From contig NZ_FNAG01000017.1 of assembly GCF_900101825.1 (NCBI RefSeq), positions 1-52,422 on the forward strand: a DNA stretch of 52,422 nucleotides. Direction: 5' to 3'. The notes under the pieces were generated by a model. It did no database searches, was not told where the DNA came from, and saw only the letters and a list, made by a program, of their open reading frames with translations. The position numbers were made by a program, and so were the translations under genes. This document shows, piece after piece, positions 41,954-50,609 of this stretch. Numbering within the stretch: the stretch's first letter is position 1; the number at the start of each line of letters is the position of its first letter. The stretch comes from Aquimonas voraii (GTDB lineage: Bacteria; Pseudomonadota; Gammaproteobacteria; Xanthomonadales; Xanthomonadaceae).

Positions 41954-41989
41954 AAGCCCCGCGGCTGCGCGCTCGCGCACCGCGGGCTT
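41954..41989. terminator. Bidirectional hairpin between convergent genes
   Basis: AAGCCC plus GCGG at 41954-41964 (one bulged C) pairs with 41980-41989, and an inner 5-bp stem continues at 66-70 with 75-79 of the same block. A TTT follows on the plus side. It lies between the MASE1-GGDEF-EAL gene and the leftward CSLREA-type gene and could stop both transcripts. Confidence 0.5.
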
Positions 41990-42005
41990 TCGACCGTGTT
42001 CGGGC

Positions 42006-43571
42006 TCAGTCGGATTCGAAGCCGTCAGCGAACACCGGGCTCAGGGCATAGCGACCGACTTCGCTGGTATTGCCCTCGGCGTCGGTGGCCAGCAGTTGCA
42101 CCACACCGTCGGCCAGTGCGGTGAGCGGCAGCTCGATCGACACCACGGTCTGCGCCTCGGCTTGAGTAATCGTGCGCTGGGCCAGGTGTTCGAGCAGATC
42201 CGCACCGCGACCGCGGAAGGCATCGACGCGCAGCGGATAGGTCGCGTTGCCCGGCGCGCTGTCGATGCGCAGATCGAGGCGGAAGCGGTCGGCGCCGACC
42301 GCTACGGCGTCCACGACGTCCGCTGCGTTCTGCAGGCGGTTGCCGCCGCTGTCGGCATCGCCCGCGTCGTTGGCGGTGGGGCCGTCGGCAAAACTCGTGG
42401 CGGAATTGTCGATCGCCATGTCGCGGTGGCCGATGTGCAGATTGCCGGCGGCCGCCACCCGCCTGCAGGTGCCGACGAGGATGCCCTGCGCGCCGCCGTA
42501 GGCGATCAGGTTGGCCTCGCCGGCACTGAAGCCACCGATCTGCACGCTGCAGGCGCCGCCGGCGAACAGCAGGATCGAAGGCTGCGGCTGGCTCGGGCTG
42601 GCCGCGTTGCGGCCGTTCGGAATCGGCAGGCTGCCGCTCCAATCGGTGCCGATGTAGTTGCCCAGCACGCGCAGGTTCGGAAACATCGCCGGCGCGGCGC
42701 CGGCACCGAGCTGGATCGCGGTGAACTCGTTGCCGGAGATGACATTGCGCGCCGCCGGCGTGGTGCCGCCGATGACGACATCACGGAAGCTGCCGAGGTC
42801 GATGCCATAGCTGCGGTTGGCAATGGACGCGGTGCCGGCGGCATTGGTGCCGATCAGATTGCCGCGGATGCGCAGACCGTTCGGCACCGAGAACGACACG
42901 ATGCCGCTGAACATACCGGACAGCACATTGCGCGCGGCCGGCGTCTCACCGCCGATCACATACGGCCCTTCGCCCTGCACGCGCACGCCGATGCCGAGGC
43001 CCGAATTGCCGGTCAGCGAGGGCGCCGTGCCACTGATATCGGTGCCCAGAAAGCAGCCCTCGACCCGATGCGCGGCGCCGCCGCTCAGCACCACCTGCGA
43101 GGCGAAGCGGCTGATCGCCAGCCCGCGCAGCAGCAGGCGCGCATCGAAGTTGGCGCTGCTGCTGTCGATGCCGGTGTTGGACGACTGCCCGGCATTGCGC
43201 AGCTCGATCTTCAGCACGGCGTTGCTGCCGCCGAGCTCCGGTGACTGCGTGTTGGCGAGCGCGCCGGGCTGGGTGTAGCCGTCGATCTCCAGATCGCCGG
43301 CGTTGTTGGGCATCGCGCTCTGCGCTTCGATGCGCCAGTGCGCGCTGGCCGGCTGATAGCCGGGGTCGCTTTCCGGCAGCGCGAACTCGATGCGGTCGGC
43401 GCCGGGCATCCCATTGGCGGCGAGGATGGCCCCACGCAGCGAGCAGTCGGCTGGCGCCGGCGTGCAGGCGCTGAGCGCGGCATCGCTGCTGGTGTCGACG
43501 GTGAACACGGCGGCCTGGCTGGGGCTGGCGACGAACAGGGCGACGGTCGCCCCGCAAACAAGACGGTGCAT
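42006..43571 (-). CDS. Exported CSLREA-type beta-helix protein
   Basis: The 521-residue protein has a signal peptide (MHRLVCGATVALFVASPSQA) followed by VFTVDTSSDAALSACTPAP and ADCSLRGAILAAN, the CSLREA-type motif found at the N-terminus of many secreted repeat proteins. The body has recurring IGGTTPAARNVISGN and GNLIGTNAAGT-like segments, which suggest a right-handed beta-helix. It ends PVFADGFESD. GGAGGAC just before the ATG at 43571 supports the start. Likely surface or secreted; no enzyme motif. Role may be adhesion or polysaccharide contact (inference). Confidence 0.8.
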   Translation of the reverse strand: MHRLVCGATVALFVASPSQAAVFTVDTSSDAALSACTPAPADCSLRGAILAANGMPGADRIEFALPESDPGYQPASAHWRIEAQSAMPNNAGDLEIDGYTQPGALANTQSPELGGSNAVLKIELRNAGQSSNTGIDSSSANFDARLLLRGLAISRFASQVVLSGGAAHRVEGCFLGTDISGTAPSLTGNSGLGIGVRVQGEGPYVIGGETPAARNVLSGMFSGIVSFSVPNGLRIRGNLIGTNAAGTASIANRSYGIDLGSFRDVVIGGTTPAARNVISGNEFTAIQLGAGAAPAMFPNLRVLGNYIGTDWSGSLPIPNGRNAASPSQPQPSILLFAGGACSVQIGGFSAGEANLIAYGGAQGILVGTCRRVAAAGNLHIGHRDMAIDNSATSFADGPTANDAGDADSGGNRLQNAADVVDAVAVGADRFRLDLRIDSAPGNATYPLRVDAFRGRGADLLEHLAQRTITQAEAQTVVSIELPLTALADGVVQLLATDAEGNTSEVGRYALSPVFADGFESD

Positions 43572-43603
43572 GGGCAGTCCTCCGGTTGAAGTGCAGGCGG
43601 GCG

Positions 43604-44149
43604 TCATTCGCTGCAGCGCAGGTAGCCGTCCTCGATGCGCAGCGCGCTGCCGGCGCTGCTCATCAACTGGCCTTCGAAGCGCGCTTCCACGCGGACGGGG
43701 TCGGCCGAAACCGCCAGCAGCTCGACGGTGATGTCGAAGCCCATCGCGCCGCCGTTGAGAACGCGCGCGGCATCCAGATTGGCCAGCTGGATCGTGTGCA
43801 CCCACGAGGCGCTGCTCTGCAGGTGCACGCGCCCGGGGCCGTCGATGCCGCTGAGGTTCAAGTTGAAGGTCTGCTCGTTCGCATCCTTCGGCCCCAGCGA
43901 GGCGCTGACCAGCACCGCGCGGTCCATGCCCGGCGGATGCACGGCGCAGAAGAACTCGCGGTCGGCCTGCCAGTCGACGCCGTCGACGCGCATGCGCACG
44001 ACGTTGCCGGTTTCAGCAGGGGGCGCCGCCGCAGCGGCAGCGGTGCTCGACACCGAAGCGGTCGCGGCGGGCGCCGCGCCGCGTTCTTCGGCATCGCAGG
44101 CGCCGAGCAGCAGGGCGAAGGGCAGGGTGAGGGGCAGCAGACGGCGCAT
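43604..44149 (-). CDS. Predicted lipoprotein of unknown function
   Basis: The 181-residue product has a lipoprotein signal (MRRLLPLTLPFALLLGAC, lipid-bearing Cys18), an Ala/Ser/Pro-rich linker and a globular part beginning VVRMRVDGVDWQADREFFCAV. Cysteines near the start and end of the domain could pair. GGAG about eight bases before the ATG at 44149 supports the start. It precedes the CSLREA-type gene on the same strand by 32 bases, so they probably form an operon. I do not recognise the domain. Confidence 0.75.
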   Translation of the reverse strand: MRRLLPLTLPFALLLGACDAEERGAAPAATASVSSTAAAAAAPPAETGNVVRMRVDGVDWQADREFFCAVHPPGMDRAVLVSASLGPKDANEQTFNLNLSGIDGPGRVHLQSSASWVHTIQLANLDAARVLNGGAMGFDITVELLAVSADPVRVEARFEGQLMSSAGSALRIEDGYLRCSE

Positions 44150-44170
44150 GGGCGGAACTCCAGGTGGGCT

Positions 44171-44271
44171 GCCTGCACGTACGCCCTTCCGTGCAGGCGC
44201 CTGACACAACGCCAGACGCGCCGTCCGACCACGCGCCCCTGTCAGGTGCGCGCCCCGCTGGGCGTACGTGC
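44171..44271. promoter_or_regulatory. Overlapping alternative hairpins in the leader of a sigma factor gene
   Basis: GCCTGCACG at 44171-44179 pairs exactly with 44190-44198, forming a local 9-bp hairpin. GCACGTACGCCC at 44175-44186 pairs exactly with 44260-44271, a 12-bp long-range stem. The two share 44175-44179 and exclude each other. Inside the long stem a further pair (GCGCCTGACA with TGTCAGG plus GCGC) extends it. The region lies between a divergent lipoprotein gene and the sigma factor at 44393. It could be a leader RNA switch or paired operators with CGTACG cores. Confidence 0.5.
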
Positions 44272-44392
44272 CCGCATGCACCCGATCCCGTCCGCCCCTC
44301 GCTCTCGCCCGCGCGTTCGCAGGCGCCGCCCGCCGCAAGCCCCGCGTCCGCCTCGGCTATCCTGCGCCCCACCACAGCGCGGAAAGCCGGGC

Positions 44393-44965
44393 ATGAGCAC
44401 CTTGGGCGAGGCGGACATCACCGGCTGGCTGGCGCGCTGGGGCGAGGGCGATCTCGACGCGCTCGACCGCGTGCTGCCGCAGGTCTACGACGAGCTGCGC
44501 CGCCTCGCCGCCCACACCCTGCGCGGCCACCGCGACCACGACACCCTGCAGCCGACCGCCCTGGTGCACGACGTGTTCGTGCGCCTGCTCGGCGCGCGCT
44601 CGATCGACATCCGCGACCGCAAGCACCTGTTCACCACCGCCGCCAAGCTGATGCGACAGGTGCTGGTGGATCGCGCGCGCGCCGCCCAGCGCGACAAGCG
44701 CGGTGGCGGCCACTGGCAGCAGGTCGAATGGGTGGAGCTGCTGCACCTGCCGATCGAAGCCGACATGAACCTGGCGGAGCTGGATGAAGCCTTGAAGGCG
44801 CTGGCGAAACACGACGAACGCATGGCGCAGATCGTCGAGTGGCGCTGCTTTGGCGGGCTCGAAGTGCTGGAGGTGGCGAACCTGCTGGAGGTCGACGAAC
44901 GCACGGTGTATCGCGACTGGGCGATGGCCAAGGCCTGGCTGCGTCAGGCGCTGGACGCCACGTGA
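44393..44965 (+). CDS. ECF sigma factor, TIGR02999-like
   Basis: The 190-residue sigma factor opens MSTLGEADITGWLARWGEGD and has DELRRLAAHTLRGHRDHDTL, PTALVHDVFVRLLG (region 2) and region 4 with VEWRCFGGLEVLEVANLLEVDERTVYRDW. This pattern fits the TIGR02999 sigma-70 group, usually found beside Ser/Thr kinases. Its stop overlaps the GTG of the kinase gene by four bases, so both are made from one mRNA. The kinase could control the sigma factor by phosphorylation, as proposed for similar pairs; here this is inference. Confidence 0.9.
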   Translation: MSTLGEADITGWLARWGEGDLDALDRVLPQVYDELRRLAAHTLRGHRDHDTLQPTALVHDVFVRLLGARSIDIRDRKHLFTTAAKLMRQVLVDRARAAQRDKRGGGHWQQVEWVELLHLPIEADMNLAELDEALKALAKHDERMAQIVEWRCFGGLEVLEVANLLEVDERTVYRDWAMAKAWLRQALDAT

Positions 44966-46989
44966 GCCACGCGCCGGACGTGGACTTCCAGCGCCTGCGC
45001 GCGGCCTTCCACGACGTCTGCGAGCTGCCTGACGAAGCGCGTGCGCAGGCGCTGCGCGACTGGCAGCAGCGCGATCCCGCCTTCGCCGCCCAACTGCAGG
45101 GCTTGTTGAGTCATCTGGACGCCGACGACCTGCAGCCACCGGCGCTGGACCTGCCGCGCTTCGGCGCCTTCCAGGCGCGTGAGTGCATCGGCTCTGGCGG
45201 CATGGCGGACGTGTTCCGCGCCGAGCGGGTCGGCGCCGGATTCGCGCAGACGGTGGCGCTGAAGCGTCTGCGCGCCTCGCGTCTGGACGGCCTGCAGCAG
45301 GCGCGCTTCGCGCAGGAGCGGCAGCTGCTGGCGCGGCTCGACCATCCCAACATCGCGAGGCTGATCGACGGCGGCATCGGCGCGCAGGGGCAGGCCTGGC
45401 TGGCGATGGAGCTCGTCGACGGCGCCTCGTGGGCGGAGTGGGCCGCGCGCACGCCGGGCTATGCCGAACGGCTGGCGGTGTTCCGGCAGGTGGCCGAGGC
45501 GGTGGACTACGCGCATCGTCATCTGGTGGTGCATCGGGACATCAAGCCCTCGAACCTCCGCCTGACCCGCGAGGGCGTGCCCAAACTGCTCGACTTCGGC
45601 ATCGCCAAGGGCCTGGACGACGCGGCCGACGAACTCACCCAGAGCGGGCTGCGTCTGCTGACCTGGCGCTACGCCGCGCCCGAGCAGATCCTGGGGCAGG
45701 CCGCGACCACGGCGACCGACATCCATGCCCTCGGCGTGCTGCTGTTCGAGCTGCTGAGCGGCGAGTCGCCGCACGCTGAAGTGACCGGCAAGCCCCAGCC
45801 CTGGGCGGAGCGCATCCTGCACGGGCCTGTGCGACGCCTGCCTGCGCGCCTGCCCGTGCGCGACGCCCCGACGGGCTGGCGGCGACGCGCGCTGGAGGCC
45901 CTGCTGGCGCGCTGTCTGGAAAAGCCACCCGAGCGCCGCTATGCCTCGGTCGCCGCGCTGTTGGATGACCTGCACGATCTGCAGCATGACCGCGCCCTGC
46001 GCAGCGGCACCGGCGGATTCGCGCGCCAGTGGCGCTGGCGGATCTGGCGCCATCGCCGCGGCCTGGCCGTGCTGGCGGGCCTGCTGCTGGTCGCGGTGCT
46101 GGGGGTGCTCAGCACCCTGCGTCAGGCGCAGCGCGCCGAGCAGCAGGCCGCGCGCGCGGAAGCGCGTTTGAGCGCGCTGCTGGACGTGATCGGCGGCGCC
46201 GTGCCCGCGGAATACAGCGGCCACGAGCCGCGCAGCGTCGACCTGCTGCGGGCAGCCGCGACCACACTGCAGCAGCGCCACGCCGACGACCCGCTGCTGC
46301 TGCGCCAGTCGCTGGGTGACATCGGGCACGCCCTGCTGAATCAGGGCCAGGCGCAGGCTGCCGTACCGGTGCTGCGCGCCGCCCTGCAGGCGCAAGCCGA
46401 GGAGACCGAGCCCTCTGCCTCCGTTCGACTCAGCCTGCTCAAGCTGCTGGCCTTCTCGCTGGATCTGCCGAACCAGCGCGATGCGCTGCGCGCGATCGCC
46501 AGCGAAGTGGAATCCCTGTGCGGCGATCCGCGGGTGGGCGACTCGCAGCGCATCGACGTGCTGGGCAGCGTCGCCGGCGCACTGTCCAAACAGGGCGATT
46601 TCGATCGTGCCTTCGAGCTGCTGGACACGGCCAGCGCATCGCTGGGTGTCGCCGAGATTGCGCCCGCTGCACGCGAGAACTTCCTGCGCCAGCAGGCCTG
46701 GGTCCATCTGCGCGCCGAGCAGTTCGACGATGCGATGCGCGTGTTCCGGCAAGCCGTGGCCCTGATGGAGGCGCAGCCGCACGCCTTCGTCCCCATGCGC
46801 CGCGCCGAGGCCTACGCACTGCTCGCACAGGCCGCGCTGGGCGCGGGCGACAAGGACACGGCACTGTCGGCGTGGAAGCAGGCCTGGCCCGAGTACCAGC
46901 GCGCCTTCCCTGAAGCACACCCGGAGCGTGAGCGGATCTCGGCCCTCGGCCAACAGGCAGAGCAGGGCGTAGCCGATAGGTCGCACTGA
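44962..46989 (+). CDS. Transmembrane Ser/Thr protein kinase coupled to a sigma factor
   Basis: The 675-residue kinase starts with GTG overlapping the sigma gene stop. A short helical N-terminus (LPDEARAQALRDWQQRDPAF) precedes the kinase domain: glycine loop GSGGMA (77-82, last Gly replaced by Ala), Lys101 in ALKRL, HRDIKPSN, DFGIAK and YAAPEQ. A membrane helix (LAVLAGLLLVAVLGVL) leads to a helical TPR-like periplasmic part. The architecture repeats that of the orphan kinase at 21588. Catalytic residues are kept, so activity is expected. Confidence 0.9.
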   Translation: MSHAPDVDFQRLRAAFHDVCELPDEARAQALRDWQQRDPAFAAQLQGLLSHLDADDLQPPALDLPRFGAFQARECIGSGGMADVFRAERVGAGFAQTVALKRLRASRLDGLQQARFAQERQLLARLDHPNIARLIDGGIGAQGQAWLAMELVDGASWAEWAARTPGYAERLAVFRQVAEAVDYAHRHLVVHRDIKPSNLRLTREGVPKLLDFGIAKGLDDAADELTQSGLRLLTWRYAAPEQILGQAATTATDIHALGVLLFELLSGESPHAEVTGKPQPWAERILHGPVRRLPARLPVRDAPTGWRRRALEALLARCLEKPPERRYASVAALLDDLHDLQHDRALRSGTGGFARQWRWRIWRHRRGLAVLAGLLLVAVLGVLSTLRQAQRAEQQAARAEARLSALLDVIGGAVPAEYSGHEPRSVDLLRAAATTLQQRHADDPLLLRQSLGDIGHALLNQGQAQAAVPVLRAALQAQAEETEPSASVRLSLLKLLAFSLDLPNQRDALRAIASEVESLCGDPRVGDSQRIDVLGSVAGALSKQGDFDRAFELLDTASASLGVAEIAPAARENFLRQQAWVHLRAEQFDDAMRVFRQAVALMEAQPHAFVPMRRAEAYALLAQAALGAGDKDTALSAWKQAWPEYQRAFPEAHPERERISALGQQAEQGVADRSH

Positions 46990-47031
46990 GCGCGCCACCG
47001 CTGTGCCACTGCGCCTCTGCGCGTCGGTTGA

Positions 47032-47217
47032 GTGCTTTGCTCCCCTCTCCCCTGGAGGGAGAGGGGCCGGGGGAGAGGGGGCAAGCGTGCCGCGAGCGTT
47101 CCCCCTCTCCCCAACCCCTCTCCCACGGGGGGAGAGGGGCTCAAGAGCAGCCTGCGCTTTGCACGCAGCGTGCGCCCTGCACGCAACCCGCGGGTCGCGA
47201 GCAAGCTCGCTCCTACA
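47032..47217. repeat. Palindromic block plus REP, tandem unit 1
   Basis: A copy of the CTCCCCTCTCCC palindromic repeat (47040-47141, with spacer word TGCCGCGAG) is followed by a GC segment and a REP sequence at 47195-47216. The whole unit recurs 231 bases further on. It lies between the kinase gene and the delta-60 protein gene; no gene is supported in 46990-47603. Confidence 0.85.
47195..47216 (-). repeat. REP sequence with 5' GTAG
   Basis: On the minus strand this begins GTAGGAGCGAGC and continues as a perfect GAGC/GCTC palindrome (six-base arms 47197-47202 and 47205-47210 around AA). It closely follows the REP consensus known from Pseudomonas, in which the GTAG tetranucleotide precedes the hairpin and is the mark recognised by REP-associated tyrosine transposases. 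Two such transposase loci are in this window. Confidence 0.8.
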
Positions 47218-47262
47218 AACACCTGGGATTCCGGAATCTGATGAGCGTCGTGCGTAAGCAGA

Positions 47263-47437
47263 GTGCTCTGCTCCCCTCTCCCCTGGAGGGAGAGGGGCCG
47301 GGGGAGAGGGGGGATCTTGCCGCGAGTGTGCCCCCTCTCTCCCCAACCCCTCTCCCACCGGGGGAGAGGGGCTCAACAGCCGCCAACGCTCTGCACGCAG
47401 CCTGCACCCCGCTTGCGGCTCGCGAGCACGCCTATAC
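47263..47437. repeat. Palindromic block plus degenerate REP, tandem unit 2
   Basis: The palindromic repeat at 47271-47372 matches unit 1 closely, and is again followed by CTCTGCACGCAG-type sequence and a GCTCGCGAGCACGCC degenerate REP near 47420-47430. A further GTAGGCACGCTC on the minus strand near 47463-47474 may be the partner REP. The period between the two units is 231 bases. Confidence 0.8.
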
Positions 47438-47603
47438 GCCGCCGAGGAGGCTTGACCTGGAAGAGCGTGCCTACAAGCAGCCGTGCTCAGCGGCACGGCT
47501 GCCAGTCGCAGGGTCGCTTCGTGCGCCGGCTGTCAGGTCCAACCCCCATCCAGCGTGTGTCGCAGCAAGGGCGCTTTCCTGCGCCGATCGCTGAGAACCG
47601 CAG

Positions 47604-49133
47604 ATGACACACCCGATCACTCGCCTCATCGCACTCGCACTGCTGGCCACCTGGGCGCTGGCGGCACAGGCCAACGGTCAGCTGGATCCCGGTTTCGGCC
47701 CCGTCGCCAGTGGCAAGACCACGACCTTCTTCCCCATCGACGCCAGCCTGCAGCGCGGCGCGACCCGGGTCGTCAAAACCCTGGTGCAGGCGGACAACAA
47801 GACCCTGCTGGTCAGCAACACGCCAACACCGTTCGGCTCGCAGTTCCCGGGCAACAGCCAGATCGGCGTCACCCGCCTGAACGCGGACGGCTCGCCGGAC
47901 ACGAGCTACGGTCCGCGCGGACAGCAGCTGTTCGATGCCGGCGTCGATTTCGAAGTGGAGGCGGTCGATGCCGCGCTTCGCGCCGATGGCGCGCTGCTGG
48001 TGCTGGGCACGCTGTTCGGCGCCTTCAACCAGAGCGACATGGCGGTGTGGGCGGTGCTGACCAACGGCAGCCTCGACCCCAACTTCGCCAGCGGCGGGCT
48101 GCTGCGCATTCGCCGCGGCGGCACGCCGTCCGACATCGCCGGTGCGATCGAACCCTACGAGTTGGCGTCCAACCGCTTCATGCTCGCCGGCGCGATCCGC
48201 GACGGCGACAGCGGCCCGCGCGACCTGATGCATGTGGTGCTGTTCGCCAACACCGGCCAACTCTGCGGCGTAGCCGAATGCGGCAACGTCATCGGCGGCA
48301 ACCTGGGCCAGCCCAACCCGTGGTATGCGCTGCGCATCGGCGCCAACTTCGATGTGCAGGTGGCGGATCTCGCCGCCGACTACGTGCCCGGGGCGAACGT
48401 GCCGCTGCGCTTCCGCACCCTGCTTCGCCGCGGCATCGTCAACTCGCAGGGCCAGTTCGACACGGCGGTGATCGGCACCTCGTTTCCCTCGGCAACGCCA
48501 GGCTATGGCATCGACCCGCAGTTCGGCAGCAACGGCTTCCGTAGTCTCTTCTTCAGTGCCGCCCCGGGATTTCGACACAACACCGGCAATCGCCTGGCCC
48601 TCCAGCGGCAGGGCGCCGGCTCGCGGCTGATCGTGGTCGGCTACGCCGCCAACGCCAGCGACACCGACCCTTCGATCGGCGTCAGCGTGATCGATACCGT
48701 GACGGGCGCGAACGATCCGGGCTTCCTCGGCGGCACCGCCCTGAACTTCGACTACACCGCCAGCGGCATCCACGGAGACGCCTATGCCGCCGACGTGCTC
48801 GCCACGCCCGACGGCAAGATCCTGATCGGCGGCGGCTACGAGTACGCGGGCTTCAGCTTCGGCGATGCCGCCCTGGTCCGCCTCAACGCCGACGGCAGCT
48901 TCGACAGCAGCTTCGGCAACCTCAACCTCGGCCTGCCGGGCCGCATGGGCTACGGCCACAGCCTGTTCGGCAGCGACCGCGACAACCGCCTGGACAGCAT
49001 GGCCCTGTCCGCCGACGGCGAACGCGTGGTGTTCGGCGGCTATGCCTATGCCAGCGACGACGGCAGCTTCTACGGCAGCGTCATGCGGGTGCGGCTGTAT
49101 GCGCAGGATCTGCTCAAGGATGGGTTCGAGTGA
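47604..49133 (+). CDS. Exported delta-60-repeat (beta-propeller-like) protein
   Basis: The 509-residue protein has a signal peptide (ITRLIALALLATWALAAQA) and several delta-60 repeats, seen as GQLDPGFG, TRLNADGSPDTSYG, NGSLDPNFASGG and VRLNADGSFDSSFG, each followed by a strand with a GKILIGGGY-like core. Such proteins are secreted or outer-surface proteins of unknown use. It ends QDLLKDGFE, sharing the C-terminal DGFE with the CSLREA-type protein at 42006. The ATG at 47604 opens the signal peptide. Confidence 0.85.
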   Translation: MTHPITRLIALALLATWALAAQANGQLDPGFGPVASGKTTTFFPIDASLQRGATRVVKTLVQADNKTLLVSNTPTPFGSQFPGNSQIGVTRLNADGSPDTSYGPRGQQLFDAGVDFEVEAVDAALRADGALLVLGTLFGAFNQSDMAVWAVLTNGSLDPNFASGGLLRIRRGGTPSDIAGAIEPYELASNRFMLAGAIRDGDSGPRDLMHVVLFANTGQLCGVAECGNVIGGNLGQPNPWYALRIGANFDVQVADLAADYVPGANVPLRFRTLLRRGIVNSQGQFDTAVIGTSFPSATPGYGIDPQFGSNGFRSLFFSAAPGFRHNTGNRLALQRQGAGSRLIVVGYAANASDTDPSIGVSVIDTVTGANDPGFLGGTALNFDYTASGIHGDAYAADVLATPDGKILIGGGYEYAGFSFGDAALVRLNADGSFDSSFGNLNLGLPGRMGYGHSLFGSDRDNRLDSMALSADGERVVFGGYAYASDDGSFYGSVMRVRLYAQDLLKDGFE

Positions 49134-49548
49134 GCGGTTGAGGCTGAGGTGATCCGCAGGTACACGGATTCGAGGTGCGAAGCTAGCTCGAACACCCGAG
49201 GACCACGCGCAAGGCCGTGCACGGTCTTGCGCCGACGTGCCCGATTCCTGGCCGGGCCTGGGTCGCACCGAGTGGAAAATGCCATGGCGCAGGCGCGCGG
49301 AGAAGAAGGGAACAGACCCGCATGCAGGAACGCCACGGCCTGCCGCTGGTCGGGCCTTCTTCCTGCGACAAGCGAGCCCGGCGATCCACCCGCAGCCTTG
49401 CCCCGGTCAGATCAGCAAAGGTTCTGCGTATCGGGCGTGCAAGCACAGGCTCTGTTCCATCGCTCCACCCAACCGACAGCAGACAAGGCGAAACACCAAA
49501 CGTCGGTGCTCCACGCACAGCCCGAAGTCCTTCACTTGACGTGGAATT
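49134..49548. other. Region without recognised gene, left of the IS30 element
   Basis: Several open frames cross these bases but none has a recognisable domain, signal peptide or ribosome site. GAAGGGAACAGACCC near 49306 resembles flank sequence often seen around REP-associated transposase genes. If the ruined transposase right of the IS30 element once continued here, this is where its downstream boundary would lie. Confidence 0.4.
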
Positions 49549-49551
49549 TCG
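49549..49551. repeat. Left target-site duplication of the IS30 element (TCG)
   Basis: TCG directly before the left terminal repeat is repeated as TCG at 50610-50612 directly after the right terminal repeat. IS30-family elements make 2-3-base duplications, so this fits, although three bases could match by chance. Confidence 0.65.
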
Positions 49552-50609
49552 CGGCGGTCTCAACTCTGAAACGCAACACCCCTACGGAGCGTAGTGGGCC
49601 AGGTGACGTAGCCTGAGCTCCTCTACCTGCAAGTGGAGTTGCCCATGTCCAGAGGTCACCTGACCCAAGAGGAACGATATCAGGCGCACGCGCTGCGCGA
49701 AGCAGGCTTGAGTCTGCGTGCGATTGGCAAGCGGATGCATCGATCCGCCAGCACGATCTGTCGCGAGCTCAAGCGCAACCGATGCCCCGCGGGGTACTCC
49801 CCGGATCCAGCCCATACTCGAGCGCGACAGCGGCGCCACCATGCGAGCAAGCGCCCCCGGATCGATCCGTCGCACTGGCCGCGTATCGAGGCGCTGCTGC
49901 GCGAGGATCACAGCCCCGAGCAGATTGCCGGTGCGACGGGGCTGGCAAGCCATGAGCGGATCTATCAGCACATTGCGGCGGATCATCGGCGTGGCGGCTC
50001 GCTGCATACGCTGCTGCGGCAGAACAAGCCACGCAGGAGGCGCCGCTATCGTCCGGATCGTCGCGGCCAGATCAAGCATCGGCGCGACATCCGCGAACGT
50101 CCGCCGATGGTGGAGGAGCGCAGCCGCATCGGTGACTGGGAGCTGGACACCATGGTCAAGGCCAACGGAGGCCAGGTGCTGGTGACGCTGACGGAGCGGC
50201 GCTCGCGCCTGCACCTGATCCGGCGCGTGTCGCAGCGCACCGCAGAGGCTGTGAGCCGCGCCATCATCGGCACGCTGGCGCCCATCCAGCACCTGGTGCA
50301 CACCCTCACCGCGGACAACGGCAAGGAGTTTGCTGAGCACGAGATCATCGCGATCGCCTGCAAGGCCGACTTCTACTTTGCCGAGCCCTACGCCTCGTGG
50401 CAGCGCGGCTCCAACGAGAACGGCAACGGACTGGTTCGCTACTACCTGCCCAAGGGCACCGACTTCGCGACAGTCAGTGACGAGCGGCTCCAAGAGATCG
50501 AGCGCAGGATCAACAGCCGGCCGCGAAAGACGCTAGGCTGGCGCACCCCTTACGAGGTCTTCGCCGAAGCCCTCAAGAAGCGTGTTGCGATTCGGAATTG
50601 AATCCGCCG
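49552..50609 (+). mobile_element. IS30-family insertion sequence, complete
   Basis: The element is 1058 bases. The terminal inverted repeats are 49552-49580 and 50581-50609 and match at 23 of 29 positions, with the outer CGGCGG and the inner CGCAACAC conserved. It carries one transposase gene that ends inside the right repeat. TCG flanks both sides. It interrupts the 3' side of a decayed REP-associated transposase gene read on the minus strand. An exact copy of its left repeat occurs alone at 13675-13703. Confidence 0.9.
49645..50601 (+). CDS. IS30-family transposase
   Basis: The 318-residue transposase has an N-terminal helix-turn-helix (LTQEERYQAHALREAGLSLR, IGKRMHRSASTICRELKRN) that binds the terminal repeats, then a DDE domain: Asp in IGDWELDTMV, Asp in TADNGKEF and Glu in NENGNGLVRYYLPKGTDF. 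The frame is complete and the acids are kept, so the element may be active. GGAG about seven bases before ATG 49645 supports that start; a GTG at 49633 is possible. The stop lies within the right inverted repeat. Confidence 0.93.
   Translation: MSRGHLTQEERYQAHALREAGLSLRAIGKRMHRSASTICRELKRNRCPAGYSPDPAHTRARQRRHHASKRPRIDPSHWPRIEALLREDHSPEQIAGATGLASHERIYQHIAADHRRGGSLHTLLRQNKPRRRRRYRPDRRGQIKHRRDIRERPPMVEERSRIGDWELDTMVKANGGQVLVTLTERRSRLHLIRRVSQRTAEAVSRAIIGTLAPIQHLVHTLTADNGKEFAEHEIIAIACKADFYFAEPYASWQRGSNENGNGLVRYYLPKGTDFATVSDERLQEIERRINSRPRKTLGWRTPYEVFAEALKKRVAIRN

Noticed and set aside
47032-47437. Possible CRISPR array or tRNA cluster because of regular spacing
   Set aside because: Only two units of 231 bases, palindromic with REP ends; no repeat-spacer structure and no cloverleaf.
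44944-47496. 850-codon frame antisense to the second kinase
   Set aside because: Shadow frame that also runs through palindromic repeats; no domain.
47487-49268. 593-codon frame antisense to the delta-60 protein gene
   Set aside because: Shadow of a gene with signal peptide and clear repeats.
49149-49616. 155-codon frame left of the IS30 element
   Set aside because: Runs into the inverted repeat, has no ribosome site and no domain.
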